From Sporisorium sorghi (lineage: Eukaryota; Basidiomycota; Ustilaginomycetes; Ustilaginales; Ustilaginaceae), in the NCBI GenBank assembly GCA_023212695.1, contig JALCCG010000425.1:1-13158 (forward strand): a stretch of 13,158 bases of DNA, written 5' to 3'. Every line of letters starts with the position of its first letter. The first letter of the stretch is position 1. The notes under the pieces were generated by a model. The model saw only the letters and a program-made list of their open reading frames with translations. It had not been told where the DNA came from and did no database searches. Made by a program: the position numbers and the translations under genes. Shown here one piece after another: positions 1 through 9,553 of this stretch.

Positions 1-63
1 CTTCTTTAAAAGCGCCCTGCTTTCTAGATCTAGTCGGGTCCAAAAAAACCAAAAAAAAAAGCC

Positions 64-66
<3 letters not shown>

Positions 67-121
<55 letters not shown>
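67..121. repeat. Homopolymer run T55 (A55 in the ARPC2 sense)
   Basis: An uninterrupted run of 55 T begins after a short C5 run. It ends 45 bases from the ARPC2 stop codon, so in the sense of that gene it is an A55 tract just downstream of the coding end. The first 66 bases of the window are unremarkable 3' flank with a further A9-10 run near 51-60. The exact length of such a run is easily misread in sequencing. Confidence 0.95.
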
Positions 122-124
<3 letters not shown>

Positions 125-166
125 AAACAACAAACAGCACCATCTGCACCACACGCCAATCCTTCT

Positions 167-1196
167 TCACGCACGACGGAACGTCCTGCCGCTAGCCGTC
201 TTCCTCTCCTTCTCCGCCAGCTCGGGCTTGGCGCGGTTGAGCACCTTGAGGAACTCGGCCACGCGATGGCGCATGCGGCTGTGCATGTACGCCTTGGAGC
301 ACTTGATGTGGTAGTGCAGATAATCCCTGAACAGCTGGATGCGCGAGATGGTTGCGGCGGTCACCTCGGCGTTAGCAAAGTGTCTTGGGAAGAGCACGAA
401 GGTCACATAACCCACATCGTCGCCGCGGTTGAGGCCGGCGACGTTGCGGACTTCGAGCGGGGGGTCGCGATTCGAGTAGAGCACCTGGGGGGCGTTCTGG
501 ATCGACGGTTGGCGGCGGGCATCGACGAACTCCTGCAGGAACACTTTGCCGAGCACCTTGTCGGTTTCGTCCTTGAACGTGGTGGTGAATACGACGGTGA
601 CACGGTCGGCGGAGGGGATGACGTAGATGGCTTCGTCGTCGCGGTAGTTGATGGGCATGATGTCGGTTCCGGTGCTGGGTACGCCTGCGGTGCCTGCTTC
701 GGATGCGGCTGCTTCGAGCTGCTTCTGCAGCGCAAACGCGCGCTCAAAGGGCGCCGCCATCGCATTGCGTTTGAGCAAAGAGACGCTGGCGATGAGCGCA
801 TCGCGTTCTGGACCTGCCGCTGGCACTTTGGCGAAATCGAATTCGAGCGTGACGCTGTACTCCGGCTCAACCGTGTCGCGGATCCACGCGCCGTACTCGC
901 GCTTGAGCACCTCGGCCGCCCCCGCCTGCACCAGCTCCGACCAGCATCGAATGTCCATCGACAGCGTCAACGGCCCCGCCTTGCTCGTAGACTCGAGATG
1001 ATACGCCACGCCGTCAAAGTCTGTGAATGTTTGATCCACCGATGCGGGCCTGCAAGAGGGGGGAAAGAATGACAATCAGTCAGCTAAGCTTGCCTATCGC
1101 GTGCGTTCGGTGATGCTTTCCAGCAAAACATTACCTTTCAAACTTTTCTGTCAAGACGTCGCGGATGATGATGTTTTCCGTGCCGAGCAAGATCAT
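167..1196 (-). CDS. ARPC2: Arp2/3 complex subunit 2 (p34-Arc), two exons
   Basis: This encodes the p34 subunit of the Arp2/3 complex, which with ARPC4 forms the scaffold that contacts the mother filament when branched actin is nucleated at cortical patches and during endocytosis. Exon 1 is 1196-1135 and exon 2 is 1049-167. The joined CDS of 945 nt gives 314 residues, against about 300 in animals. Exon 1 supplies the conserved MILL start. After the junction (Arg21) come TFTDFDGVAYHL (28-39), YRDDE (156-160), DRVTVVF (169-175), GYVTFVLFPRHF (234-245) and FRDYLHYHIKCSKAY (from 261), all in family order. A small Ala/Thr/Gly-rich insert lies near residues 130-150. The exon 2 frame alone has an ATG inside the intron (1073-1075), but starting there would lose the conserved N-terminus, so the spliced model is preferred. 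The APC15-like gene lies upstream on the same strand. Identification is from remembered family sequence. Confidence 0.97.
1050..1134 (-). other. ARPC2 intron 1 (85 bp)
   Basis: On the minus strand the donor is AG|GTAATG and the acceptor TTGCAG|G, preceded by a C/T-rich stretch and a CTGACTG branch-site-like motif. Splicing joins AG to G to make the Arg21 codon and restores the family N-terminus, which is strong support for these borders. Confidence 0.93.
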
Positions 1197-1785
1197 CTTG
1201 ACGGAGCGGAAGGCAGATGAGATGACTTATAGGTGGAGTTCCATGTGTTCGATCCAGCTGTACTAGAGATGCCAAACGCTCGATTCGATGCCTTAGCAGG
1301 GTGAAGCTTTAGCGTCCGTGTGGTGTTCTGCGGTGTCGGTTGCGCTTTCAGAACCGTTCCGCGCGATTTTGCGATGAATTATCGAGGATGTAGGGTGGTG
1401 CCAAGATGGTGGATTGGTCGGAAGCAGTGAGAGGGTGTGTGGAGTTGGATGTCGGTGTCGGTGTGGATGGCTCTGAGCTCCGATTTTGACTTGATTGCTG
1501 CTGACCGATTTTCTGTTGAATTTCCCTCTCGCACAGCCTTTGAAATCGGTCTGTGCGTTTTGCCATTTCTCGCGCGAGTCAACCGCTCCTCCACAAACTC
1601 TCACTCGAGACCAACGCGAGCCTCATACAGACACACTCGCCCACACTCTGCCACTTTCATCAATGGTTGGACTTCTCGATGCAATCGCAGCGAGGAATAC
1701 ATTGCTTGCGAATGGCCAGCTCGAGGCTGAGCTCGATGTGTATGAGTTTTCATCGTTGCTCGATAGACATGTGTCCCAACTGGCG
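1197..1785 (-). promoter_or_regulatory. Gap: ARPC2 upstream region and 3' flank of the APC15-like gene
   Basis: These 589 bases hold no convincing gene; open frames here are short and low in complexity. In the minus sense there is a CCAAT box (1413-1417 as ATTGG on plus) about 217 bp before the ARPC2 start and a TATA-like CTATAAG near 1226-1232. There is also a five-codon upstream ORF (1244-1227, MELHL then stop), which would be in the leader only if transcription starts upstream of it. The part near 1786 should be the 3' UTR of the upstream gene. No clear polyadenylation signal was identified. Confidence 0.5.
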
Positions 1786-2553
1786 CTAGTCAAAGTCAAC
1801 ATCGTCATCACCCTCATCCAAATCCTCAACATCGCCATCCAGATCCACAGCATCCTCCTCCTCCTGAAACGCCGCCTGCCTCTCCGCCTGACTCCTTGCC
1901 GCCTCCGCAGCCGCCGCAGCCCTGTTCGCCTCCGCCTCCGCATCTCTCGCTCTTCGCTCCGCCTCTGCGATCTGCCTCTGGTTCAGCTCCGCCTGAGCGT
2001 GGCCCGTATGCCCCCCTACAAACGCTCCGCTCTCGCCCCCTGCCCCTCCGCCCGTCGTCTCCGCATCCTCCGCTCCGGGCAATATCCCCTCCGCGAGCGC
2101 TCCATCCACGGCAGACATCCCCGCTCTGCGCCCGTCGTCCTCCTCGTTCGAGAGCTCCTCCTCGCGCATCGTGCGGCGGCGTCCGATCTGCACAATGTAC
2201 CGTTCCCCGAAACGGACCATTTGGTACCGACCGACTTCGATGGACTCTTCGAGGTCGCTCAGCTGGTCGGCGTCGGCGGTGCTGCCGAGCGGCGGGTAGC
2301 CTTTAAGCGCGCGCTGGAGGCGGGCGTGCTCGGCGCTGCGTGTGCGAGGGGGCAGGTGGTCGGCCCGGGTCGACTGGCGGAGTAGGCGCCGCTGGATGGC
2401 GGCATGGCGCGCGGGCGGCAGTTGCGTGGAGGGTCCGGCGTGGTTGGTGTGGTCAGTGTGCAGGGGTTCGGGAGATGGCGAGCGCGACCAGGCCCGTTTG
2501 GACGGGTGCGAGGCGTGGTCCCACAGCGTGGTAATGGGTGGGAGGTACGACAT
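1786..2553 (-). CDS. Probable anaphase-promoting complex subunit 15 (Apc15/Mnd2-like)
   Basis: A single uninterrupted frame of 255 residues. The N-terminus reads MSYLPPITTLWD, resembling the short N-terminal LFPxVTxTLW segment of APC15 proteins. A central block at about 104-132 (IEVGRYQMVRFGERYIVQIG, then RRRTMREEE) resembles the fungal family's R..FG..W/Y...G..KT..EE block. Residues 186-233 are an Ala/Glu/Arg-rich predicted coiled coil (AEAERRARDAEAEANRAAAA), and 231-255 is an acidic tail ending VDFD, as is usual in APC15. In the family, the protein helps release or turn over the mitotic checkpoint complex from the APC/C ubiquitin ligase. The N- and C-terminal pattern and central block are seen; the family assignment is inference, because APC15 is short and poorly conserved. 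The alternative is an unrelated coiled-coil nuclear protein. No intron is needed. Confidence 0.55.
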   Translation of the reverse strand: MSYLPPITTLWDHASHPSKRAWSRSPSPEPLHTDHTNHAGPSTQLPPARHAAIQRRLLRQSTRADHLPPRTRSAEHARLQRALKGYPPLGSTADADQLSDLEESIEVGRYQMVRFGERYIVQIGRRRTMREEELSNEEDDGRRAGMSAVDGALAEGILPGAEDAETTGGGAGGESGAFVGGHTGHAQAELNQRQIAEAERRARDAEAEANRAAAAAEAARSQAERQAAFQEEEDAVDLDGDVEDLDEGDDDVDFD

Positions 2554-3180
2554 TGGTGGATGCTATGCGTGGGGGTTGTTGGGTTGATAGGATCATTCTT
2601 GGTGTGCGAGCGTGAGGCGGTGGTTGAGGGAAAGAAGGCCCGGCTTGGTTGGTTTGGGGGGGGGGGTTGGGTTCAGGGTCCAGAAAACGCGTTGCTGAAG
2701 AGCGTGGGCGCGAGTCTGATCGGGGATGGCTTCATCCGGCATCGGTGATCTGCGCCCCTTCTCGCTCAGTCCGCTAGATCGAGGTCTCCCTCTTGTCTTT
2801 TTGCAAGTGAACAGCTTCTCCGACGTCTTCAAGCGGATTGGTCGAGACAGCTGCGTGTTCACTGAGCGGCGTGCTCATCAACAAGAACGTCGCCATCGTT
2901 GAAGCAGAAACATCAAAAAAAAAAACAAAACAAAAACAAAAACAAAATCACCACAAAAAAGCGGCACAAAAAAGATGCCCCACTGCCGACCCAGTCCTCT
3001 CATCACCTCGACCGCGGCTCTCGCACACAACCACAGCCTTACCCAGCTTACCGAAGGTTCGGCTGCGGGTGAATGACACCAAGCAAAGACCCCATGCGAC
3101 GTGTGATTCCCACGCTAACATCGCAAGTGGCGAGATAAGATCAAGCACGTCAGTACGACCAACAGCGATGTGAGAGGGGA
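2554..3180 (-). promoter_or_regulatory. Upstream region of the APC15-like gene
   Basis: No gene is seen here. In the minus sense there is an AACGCGTT element (core ACGCGT at 2687-2692), the consensus of the MluI cell-cycle box, about 134 bp before the start codon, and a CCAAT box at 2837-2841. An 11-base G run lies at 2656-2666. The ten bases around the CCAAT box are identical to those around the one upstream of ARPC2. Binding is inferred from consensus only; a single ACGCGT is expected by chance every 4 kb. Confidence 0.35.
2914..2974. repeat. A-rich low-complexity tract with CAAAA units
   Basis: About 60 bases that are almost entirely A with interspersed C (A11, then CA4, CA5, CA5, CA4 and further A6 runs). 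This is a degenerate (CA4-5)n simple sequence. Poly(dA:dT) tracts of this kind often disfavour nucleosomes, so it could mark open chromatin between the divergent genes; that role is inference. Confidence 0.85.
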
Positions 3181-6100
3181 TGTCCACGACGACATGGTTT
3201 CCGATGGAAGCTCTGTTCGAGACACCCTCTCGTGTGAGCGCATCCGAGACAGAATGAAATCACCCGTGTTGAGAGGTGGCGAGAGGCTTTGTGCCAGCTT
3301 ACGAAGGTCGTTGGGCTCCGAGAAGCTGGAAAGCGCGAGCTGTAGGTGCCGATACCTGAGCTTGGCTGACGGGTGCGAGCAGTCAGCGTCGGGGTTGGTA
3401 AGGGCAAGATCTGAACCAACTTAGACTCGGAACAATCTCTTCGGCTCCATATGGAGCAAGTCGTATTGGCGAGACAGACGTGTCTGAGATTCGCAAGAGC
3501 GAGCAATGTGGCCATTATTTCGCCGGCTTCAAGCTTGTCCAATTTGGCTGTGCCTCTCCCCTCAGCCGCTGCTGTCAGAAGAGCGCTTTGACAGCGTCAG
3601 CTCATCGACGTGCTTCCCGAGACACAATCGTGGTAACGAAGAGCACACCACACGAGGGTCGAGGGTATGTCTAATGCTGATGTCACGCTTCCGACCCGAT
3701 TTGGCAGCAAAAGACACAGCTGTACCATTGATCTCCCGAGACGGCGTTTGGACGTTCCAGTAGAGTGGCTCACGGCGACGACTTGACCTGAAACTGCTTC
3801 GAATCCGAAACTGTTGCTGACTCTGCCGTATCCTGCTCGCACGATGAGTCTCTCGTCAATCGGCATCAGCTGTTCTTGGAACCACTCCTCTGACCGAACA
3901 CGGGCGTAGAAGCAATGCGATGGCCACATGCCGATCGACACGGCTCTTTCTGCACACTAGCAGCAACCTCTGCTCCATTGCAAAAGCGCCAAAGACACCT
4001 CGAACGGTCCCGGTCGATCCAACGCAAGCCTCTCGAGAAGTGTGATCGATCAGCTTGACTTGCGTCGATGCGGCCGGTCTCTGCTTGCAAGGCCAGGATG
4101 CTCCTGGCGAGCCAGTCCTGGCATTGCTACACCTCCTTACTTCACAAACATTCGGCTTGGGATCCGCATACTTTACCAGGTCCCGTGATCCCTAACCCCT
4201 TGCGTTTCGCCACCATTGTCGGATCGTCCTTTCCCACCTCGACCTTCTTTCCACCCGATAGTATCGACAAACGAGTCCTGACCTTTTGGACGTGGCGGCT
4301 CGACACCCGGCGTGCGACTCCGACAGCGGTATCCGGCTCAAGCGAAGCTTTGCAGTCTTCATCAGCGCATTTGTTTTTCCGCTCGTCAGCCTCCGCTGTC
4401 AGGGCAAGTCGATCATACGACATTCCGTCGCGCGCTGAGGTAATCGACGTCAGCCTCTGGACCACTTCGACAAGGTTAGATCCAGTCAGCGAGTGACATG
4501 TCGGAAGCGCTGGCTCCGTCGAGGTGATCTCACAGCACAACTTGATCGTAAGTAGACTTCTCTCGACGTAGAACTCGAGGTGCTTGCCAGCCTGTCGTCG
4601 ACGACTCGATCGTGCACTCCGATTCCGTGAGGCATTCGTACGCCAGTCCGAGGCGAGCTTCATCAAAGAGAGCAGCAGGGGTTGCGGTGGTTACAGTCAC
4701 AAGCCTTCGGCGGCCCTACGCGTCCGCTACCGTGCTACCAGCTGCTGCCACCTCCGACGACACTCCAGTGTTGGTCTCGCTTGTAAGCGTGAACGAGCAT
4801 GTCCATCATTGGGCAATGACCGCAACGTGGCCCGGCGCAGCTGAAGGATGGCTGCACGTGAAGCGATCTTCTCGCGCTGATGGAGACGGCTGCTCAGAGT
4901 GGTGCAATTGCAAAAAGAGGCATGCTGATCGGAAGGAGCAGCAGCAGCGAGTGTCAGGGGCGGAATGGCATGCAGTGAAGAAGAGCGGCTCCAAGCGAAG
5001 CGAACAAGCAGACAGCAAGCCTTGGCGACGCAGCTTCTCGTCACTGGCAAGCGACAAGGCTGATGAGAGACGATGCCACATGCCTCCATGGTCCTGCAAT
5101 GGCTTGCTTCGCGTATGCAAGGGTTCCGAAATTTGCGCTCTCGCTTTTTTTTTTTTTTTTTTTTTTTTGCCGTCGCAGCAAGCAGTCATCAGCTGGTCGC
5201 AGGCCCTCGCTCGTTTTCACTTCGAGAACGCATCGTTGCTTCTCTGAAGTCGACTGACTCTGCTGCCTCTTCAGCCTGTCAGACACAGCATGGACCTCCG
5301 GACTGGAAGCAATCAGGGGCGAAAGCGACCAGCCGAAGACCAATGACGGCGCGAAAAAAGTGTTGGTCTCAGCCTGGAAAATGGCCGCCGACCCCTTGCT
5401 GCTTGCTTTCGCACCTTTTGGCTGTCGCTCGCTTCAGAGTAGCATTCACGGATAGCTGCTGCCTTGTCCTTGCTCTTGTTGGTCTCGGGTCGATGCTCGC
5501 ATTCGTGATCTCGCTTTCATTTGTTCGTTCCTGCCTCGAGACCTTCCGCGCTCCCACATCGTCCAACCCCTGACGTCCTTGATCGCCTTGGTTCGTGACG
5601 GCTACCGCGGTTTCTGTTGGAAGCGATCGTCCCGATGCTGGTCGGCGCGCCCTTGCTGTCGTCTCCTCCGTAGTCTGAGGCGGGATCGACACGGTCTCGA
5701 CGCCTCGAGGTGCTATATCTGCGCATCGAAGTGGGCAGAAGTGTCTACGTCTGAGACGAGCTGCTGGCCAGGCCAATTCGAGCAGAGTGCTGTATGCCTC
5801 CAAAGCTGCGAATGGCTGTCCCGTGCAAAGCCACTTTTCGCCAACCTGTGGTAGCAACGAAAGCGGGATCTGCAGTTGGCGCCAAGCGGAGTTTGGGCAG
5901 TCCGCTCTATTTTTTCGAGCGAAGAGAGGTCAAGAGCGGGATTTATGGTCCGCTCAGCTTGTTACCGCTCACAAGCTGCAGCGGACTACGCTGTCCGTCA
6001 AGTCGAGTCCCAAAATGGCACGCAGCGAAGCTGACGGTTGCAGATCAGCACAGGACGTGCACCGCTTTATGATCTGTCACTTTCCTGCGTCGCTTGTTGG

Positions 6101-7668
6101 CCGCGTCGATTGCGTTGCTCTCCGGCAGCTAAAGCCCTGCACGCTTTGCTGTCCCGACGCCAGACATCGGCTTGGCTCGCCCTGTGTCGCTCGTCGTAGC
6201 AAGGCGGACGAAGCAGCGAACCAAAGTGATGAGTCGCACCGCATGCTGTTGGAGACGGCTTGCAAGACGTGATGACAGCTCTCTCTCTCTCTAGGGTGAC
6301 CTTTTCAACTCTCGCCTGTCATCATCTGTCTTGCCGAACACGCGGATGCCTGCCTGTCTTGGCTGCGATCGACGATGTATCACTTGTGATCGTCTCTTCC
6401 TGCCGCCTTGCTCCTGTGGCGCGCCCGTTGGGGGCATTGTCGCGGCCGTGACGGCAGCAGTAGCGGCTTGTTTCGGCAAGGCAGGTGTGTTGGTCATACG
6501 CCGCGAGGCATCGTTAACAAGCCTGCATCGTTGTCCTCGCCACAACCTGTTGCATCATCCTGTGCAGCTTACTTTGCAGATCGTTGACGGGACGCTGTCC
6601 AATGCAGTGCGCCAGGAGACGAGCGGGCTCAGACGCCTCGCTGTGTTCTTAGGCGAGGAGCAGCAAAAGACAACAAACAGGCGTTGCAAGCCTTGTCAAT
6701 TTTCTGCCTGCACTCTGCCTTGGCGAGCAAGCCATGCCCACGCCAGACCCCTCGCGTCTGTCGATGCATGAATGCTGCATCGATGTGACCTATACACTCT
6801 TCTTTTGGTTATCGTGATCCTTGGGAAACCTTCTCATGCCTCCCTTTCCCCACTGCGGATGCTCGCCCTGTCAGCTTGCAGATCGGTTTCGCTTTGCCGT
6901 ATTTTTTGCCCTGGCCCTGCACTAGTGCTTCATCGGCAATCGTCTGCCTGTCTGTCAAAGCCAAAAAATGACACAGCAGATCGCACCTTTTCGCTGCTGC
7001 TTGGCGAAGAGTCAGGAAGCGCTTATCACAGAGCCCAACGGCTGCGGCTGCGGCTGCTATCTGCTCTTCGTTCTGACTTTCAAAAAGCTGGCGGCAAAAG
7101 CTCTAAAGCTGTGTTTGTGATGCAGCGGACAAATCTGTTTCGGCCACTTTGTGTTTCAACTTGTCGATCCCGGACAGCCGCTCTCAGAAGGACAGGAGCG
7201 AGGACGACAGGCAGCAGCACCGGCATCCTGGCCTTGCATAGCAGCCCTCTTGAGCGTGTGGCATTCATTGACATGACCCCTTGCACCCCGCATTTCCCGC
7301 CTCTCTCGTCTCTGCCCAGTCGCCCCTCCTGCAAGCCTCCGCCGCCATCGTAGCAGCAACTTGACCCTCTCCCGCTTGGCTTCTCCCGCCGTCACTTAGT
7401 GATCTTCCCTTTGGCTCTTGTGACATAGAGGTCCCCTTACGCTTTGCGCTGCGCTGCTCGACATCGCTGCCCCTGCCTCGAGCCGTTCCAGGCTCGCAGA
7501 ACGATTGCCGCTGCCTCTTTTCGTCAGCACGCTCGCTCTGATAGCAGCTCCCGCGGGCTTTGCAGAAGAACGCTCTGCTTGACTCGCATCTTGCCTGGTA
7601 AGTCGACAGAACGACGTTCCGTGGCAGATCAGCTTGGCTGCTAGACACATTTCTGCTCTGTCGACCTC
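3181..7668. other. Long gene-free region upstream of the TEA-factor gene
   Basis: About 4.5 kb without a supportable gene. The open frames here reach at most about 210 codons, are rich in Ser/Arg/Cys with no recognisable domain, and some run through homopolymers, giving poly-Phe or poly-Lys. No tRNA box pair, transposase, terminal repeat or LTR was recognised. Items seen: a perfect 14-bp palindrome at 3444-3457, a recurring TTGGCG/CGCCAA word (nine occurrences between 3466 and 7894), a perfect TTGGCGCCAA palindrome at 5876-5885, an E-box CACGTG at 4855-4860 and a T24 run. The likeliest reading is an extended promoter, possibly including unannotated noncoding transcripts. Small multi-exon genes cannot be excluded by eye. 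Confidence 0.6.
5145..5168. repeat. Homopolymer run T24
   Basis: An uninterrupted run of 24 T in the middle of the long intergenic region. It is responsible for the poly-Phe and poly-Lys stretches in the overlapping open frames, which is one reason those frames are not called as genes. Confidence 0.95.
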
Positions 7669-7900
7669 CATTCCGCCTTATAAGCGTCTATGCTTGTCGT
7701 CGATCCCCCTTCCTTCCTTTCCCCCATCTCTTTGTCCATCTCTCCTCGATCCAATTGTTCTCTCTCTCTCTCCCTCTCTCTCTCTCTCCCTCTCTCTCTC
7801 TCTCACTGCCCGCCATTGTCTCTATTTCGACTTCTTCTGCTCCCCGTTCACGACCCTTCTCCTCCTCTCTTCTCCACTAATATCTCCCCGCCAACACGAC
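7669..7900 (+). promoter_or_regulatory. Candidate core promoter of the TEA-factor gene
   Basis: A TATA-like CTTATAAG lies near 7677-7684, a CATTCC word (the core of the TEA-domain binding site) at 7669-7674, and a long pyrimidine tract runs through about 7700-7880. CT-rich blocks just upstream of or at transcription starts are common in fungal promoters. From 7693 to the start codon at 8116 there is no ATG on the plus strand, consistent with this stretch being a transcribed leader. The precise start is not determinable by eye. Confidence 0.5.
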
Positions 7901-7932
7901 ATCGACACTCGTTAATATCTGCTCTCGTCTAA
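7690..7932 (+). other. Possible upstream ORF in the TEA-factor leader (80 codons)
   Basis: ATG at 7690 opens a frame that runs through the CT microsatellite, encoding mostly Ser/Leu/Pro, and stops before the main start codon. It would matter for translation only if the transcript begins upstream of 7690. The TATA-like element at 7677-7684 argues for a start downstream of it, so this is probably not translated. Confidence 0.15.
7759..7804. repeat. CT dinucleotide microsatellite, about 46 bp
   Basis: An imperfect (CT)n run interrupted by two CCC positions, inside the candidate promoter or leader of the TEA-factor gene. Length changes here would not affect a protein but could alter transcription start choice; that effect is inference. 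Confidence 0.95.
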
Positions 7933-8115
7933 TCGCAACCTCAAAGGTCTGACAGCTATTACCTCTGCTACGTTCTATTCATATTCTTCTTCGCTATCTG
8001 ATTACGACCTTCATCAACATTAACATCAGCACCTCGAAACGCCGCAGCTTCTCATTGTGCGACGTCTCAACTTGCAGTCAAGCCCTTTCCTCGAAAAAGC
8101 CAGGCCGCAGCGCAC

Positions 8116-9517
8116 ATGTCCACTGCTCAGTCTAGCTCCTCTCCTACAGGAGACCTTCAGCACCTCTTTCCTTGGCCCACATACTCTGACTCGGCCCTCT
8201 CGTCGTCGTCTTCGCTGCTGTATACCCCGGAGAACGACATGGCCAACATCAAGCAGGACGTCAGCGATCGACTGCACCTTCATCACAACGCCGCCTTTGC
8301 CTCTGCCACCAAGCTGCAGGAAGCGAGCATGACGGCTGATGCGTCGGACGACACGGCCAACGTGTTTGCCCACACCGCACCCGGCATCGTCGACGCAGAC
8401 ATGAGTGGCGACGCTCAGTCGCTTGCAGCTGCGCTCGACTTTGACCGCATGCATGCTGACATGCAGCTGGCTTTTGGCAACATGGACGACACGTCGTTCG
8501 CTGCCAAACGCCCCAACACTCTGGCGTCGTCGATGGGTGGCGGTGCGTTCGGGTCGATGCTGCACGTGCGTGCCGAGTCCAACTCGGGTCGTCGTCACAG
8601 CATCCAGCCGTTGATGCCCTCGACCGACTCGAGCTCGTCGTTGGCCGACTATGCCAGCCTGGCGGGACCCAACGCTGGTGCGAGAAGCATGAGCATCTCG
8701 TTTGAAGCCTACGACCCGTTCTCGTACAATGCGGTTGCCTCTGCGCACAACGTGACCGCCGCCGACATGAGCGCCACTGCGCCCGACGTGTCCGGAACCG
8801 GCTTCCTCATGTCGCCCCCACGCCTCACGGTGAGCATGTCGTCGAGCAACAGCCCCACACCCACTCCCCTCGCCGGCTTCACGGAAGACGCCAAGCGCCG
8901 CCGCACATCGCAGGTCGACGCTACGCCCGAACGCAGTGCCGAGCACATGCTCCACCAGCAGCGCTTCCTGCCCCAGCAGACCCCGCCCAACATGTACGCC
9001 TACCAGCAACAACCGCAGTTCTCGGTCGGCTCGAGCGTCGGCGCCGGGCTGGAAACGCCGGCATCGGTGCAGTCGAGCGCCTCGCCGCGCCGAGTTCGGC
9101 GCCTTTCGCTCACGGCTGTCGATCGTGCAGCTCACATTGCCAACCTCACGGCCAACCTGTCGTTGCCGGCGTTTGGCGGCGATCAGCAGCCGCCCAAGAG
9201 CGCTCCGCCACGTGCTGCGTCGGATGCCATGCAGAGGGCGCAGTCGCAGGCGTCGCACAGCAGCAACAGCAGGGCAGCGGCGAATAACAAGTCGACGGCG
9301 TCGGCTGCAGCCAAGTCGGCCAATGCCACTGGCAATGCTACTCCTAACAGCAACGGAAACGCCAAGAACCAGGACGTGTGGCCCGATGACGTCGAGGTTG
9401 CCTTTTGGGAGGGTAAGTTTCAGTTCGTTCGTGTGCGGATTGTCACCATCGCCCCCTCTCTTCTCCCTACACCACCACTCTGCTTGCTCGGTGTCAAGGC
9501 TAGCCGCCTCGCCTCGC

Positions 9518-9553
<36 letters not shown>

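Noticed and set aside
266..1072. A 268-codon plus-strand frame opposite ARPC2
   Set aside because: It is a mirror of the ARPC2 coding exon with no recognisable family; ARPC2 itself is unambiguous.
1293..1604. Short minus-strand frames between ARPC2 and the APC15-like gene
   Set aside because: They are low complexity (Ser/Pro/His/Thr), overlap each other in several frames and lie in the expected leader and promoter of ARPC2.
3213..3222. A GTTCGAGAC word like a tRNA B box
   Set aside because: No complementary T-stem, A box or acceptor stem can be found around it.
4612..5247. A 211-codon frame in the intergenic region
   Set aside because: It contains poly-Phe encoded by the T24 run, has no domain, and its composition resembles random translation of this DNA.
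6772..7353. A 193-codon plus-strand frame in the intergenic region
   Set aside because: No recognisable domain or plausible signal sequence, and its composition is like the other chance frames nearby. A lineage-specific small gene cannot be fully excluded.
7405..7413. A pheromone-response-element-like word (TCCCTTTGG) upstream of the TEA gene
   Set aside because: It differs by one base from the reverse complement of the smut element ACAAAGGGA and occurs only once; one mismatch in 5.5 kb is expected by chance.
2594..7674. CATTCY (TEA-binding) words as evidence for autoregulation
   Set aside because: Hits at 2594, 3251, 4421, 4962 and 7669 total five, about what chance predicts for 5.5 kb. 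Only the one beside the TATA-like element is worth a note.
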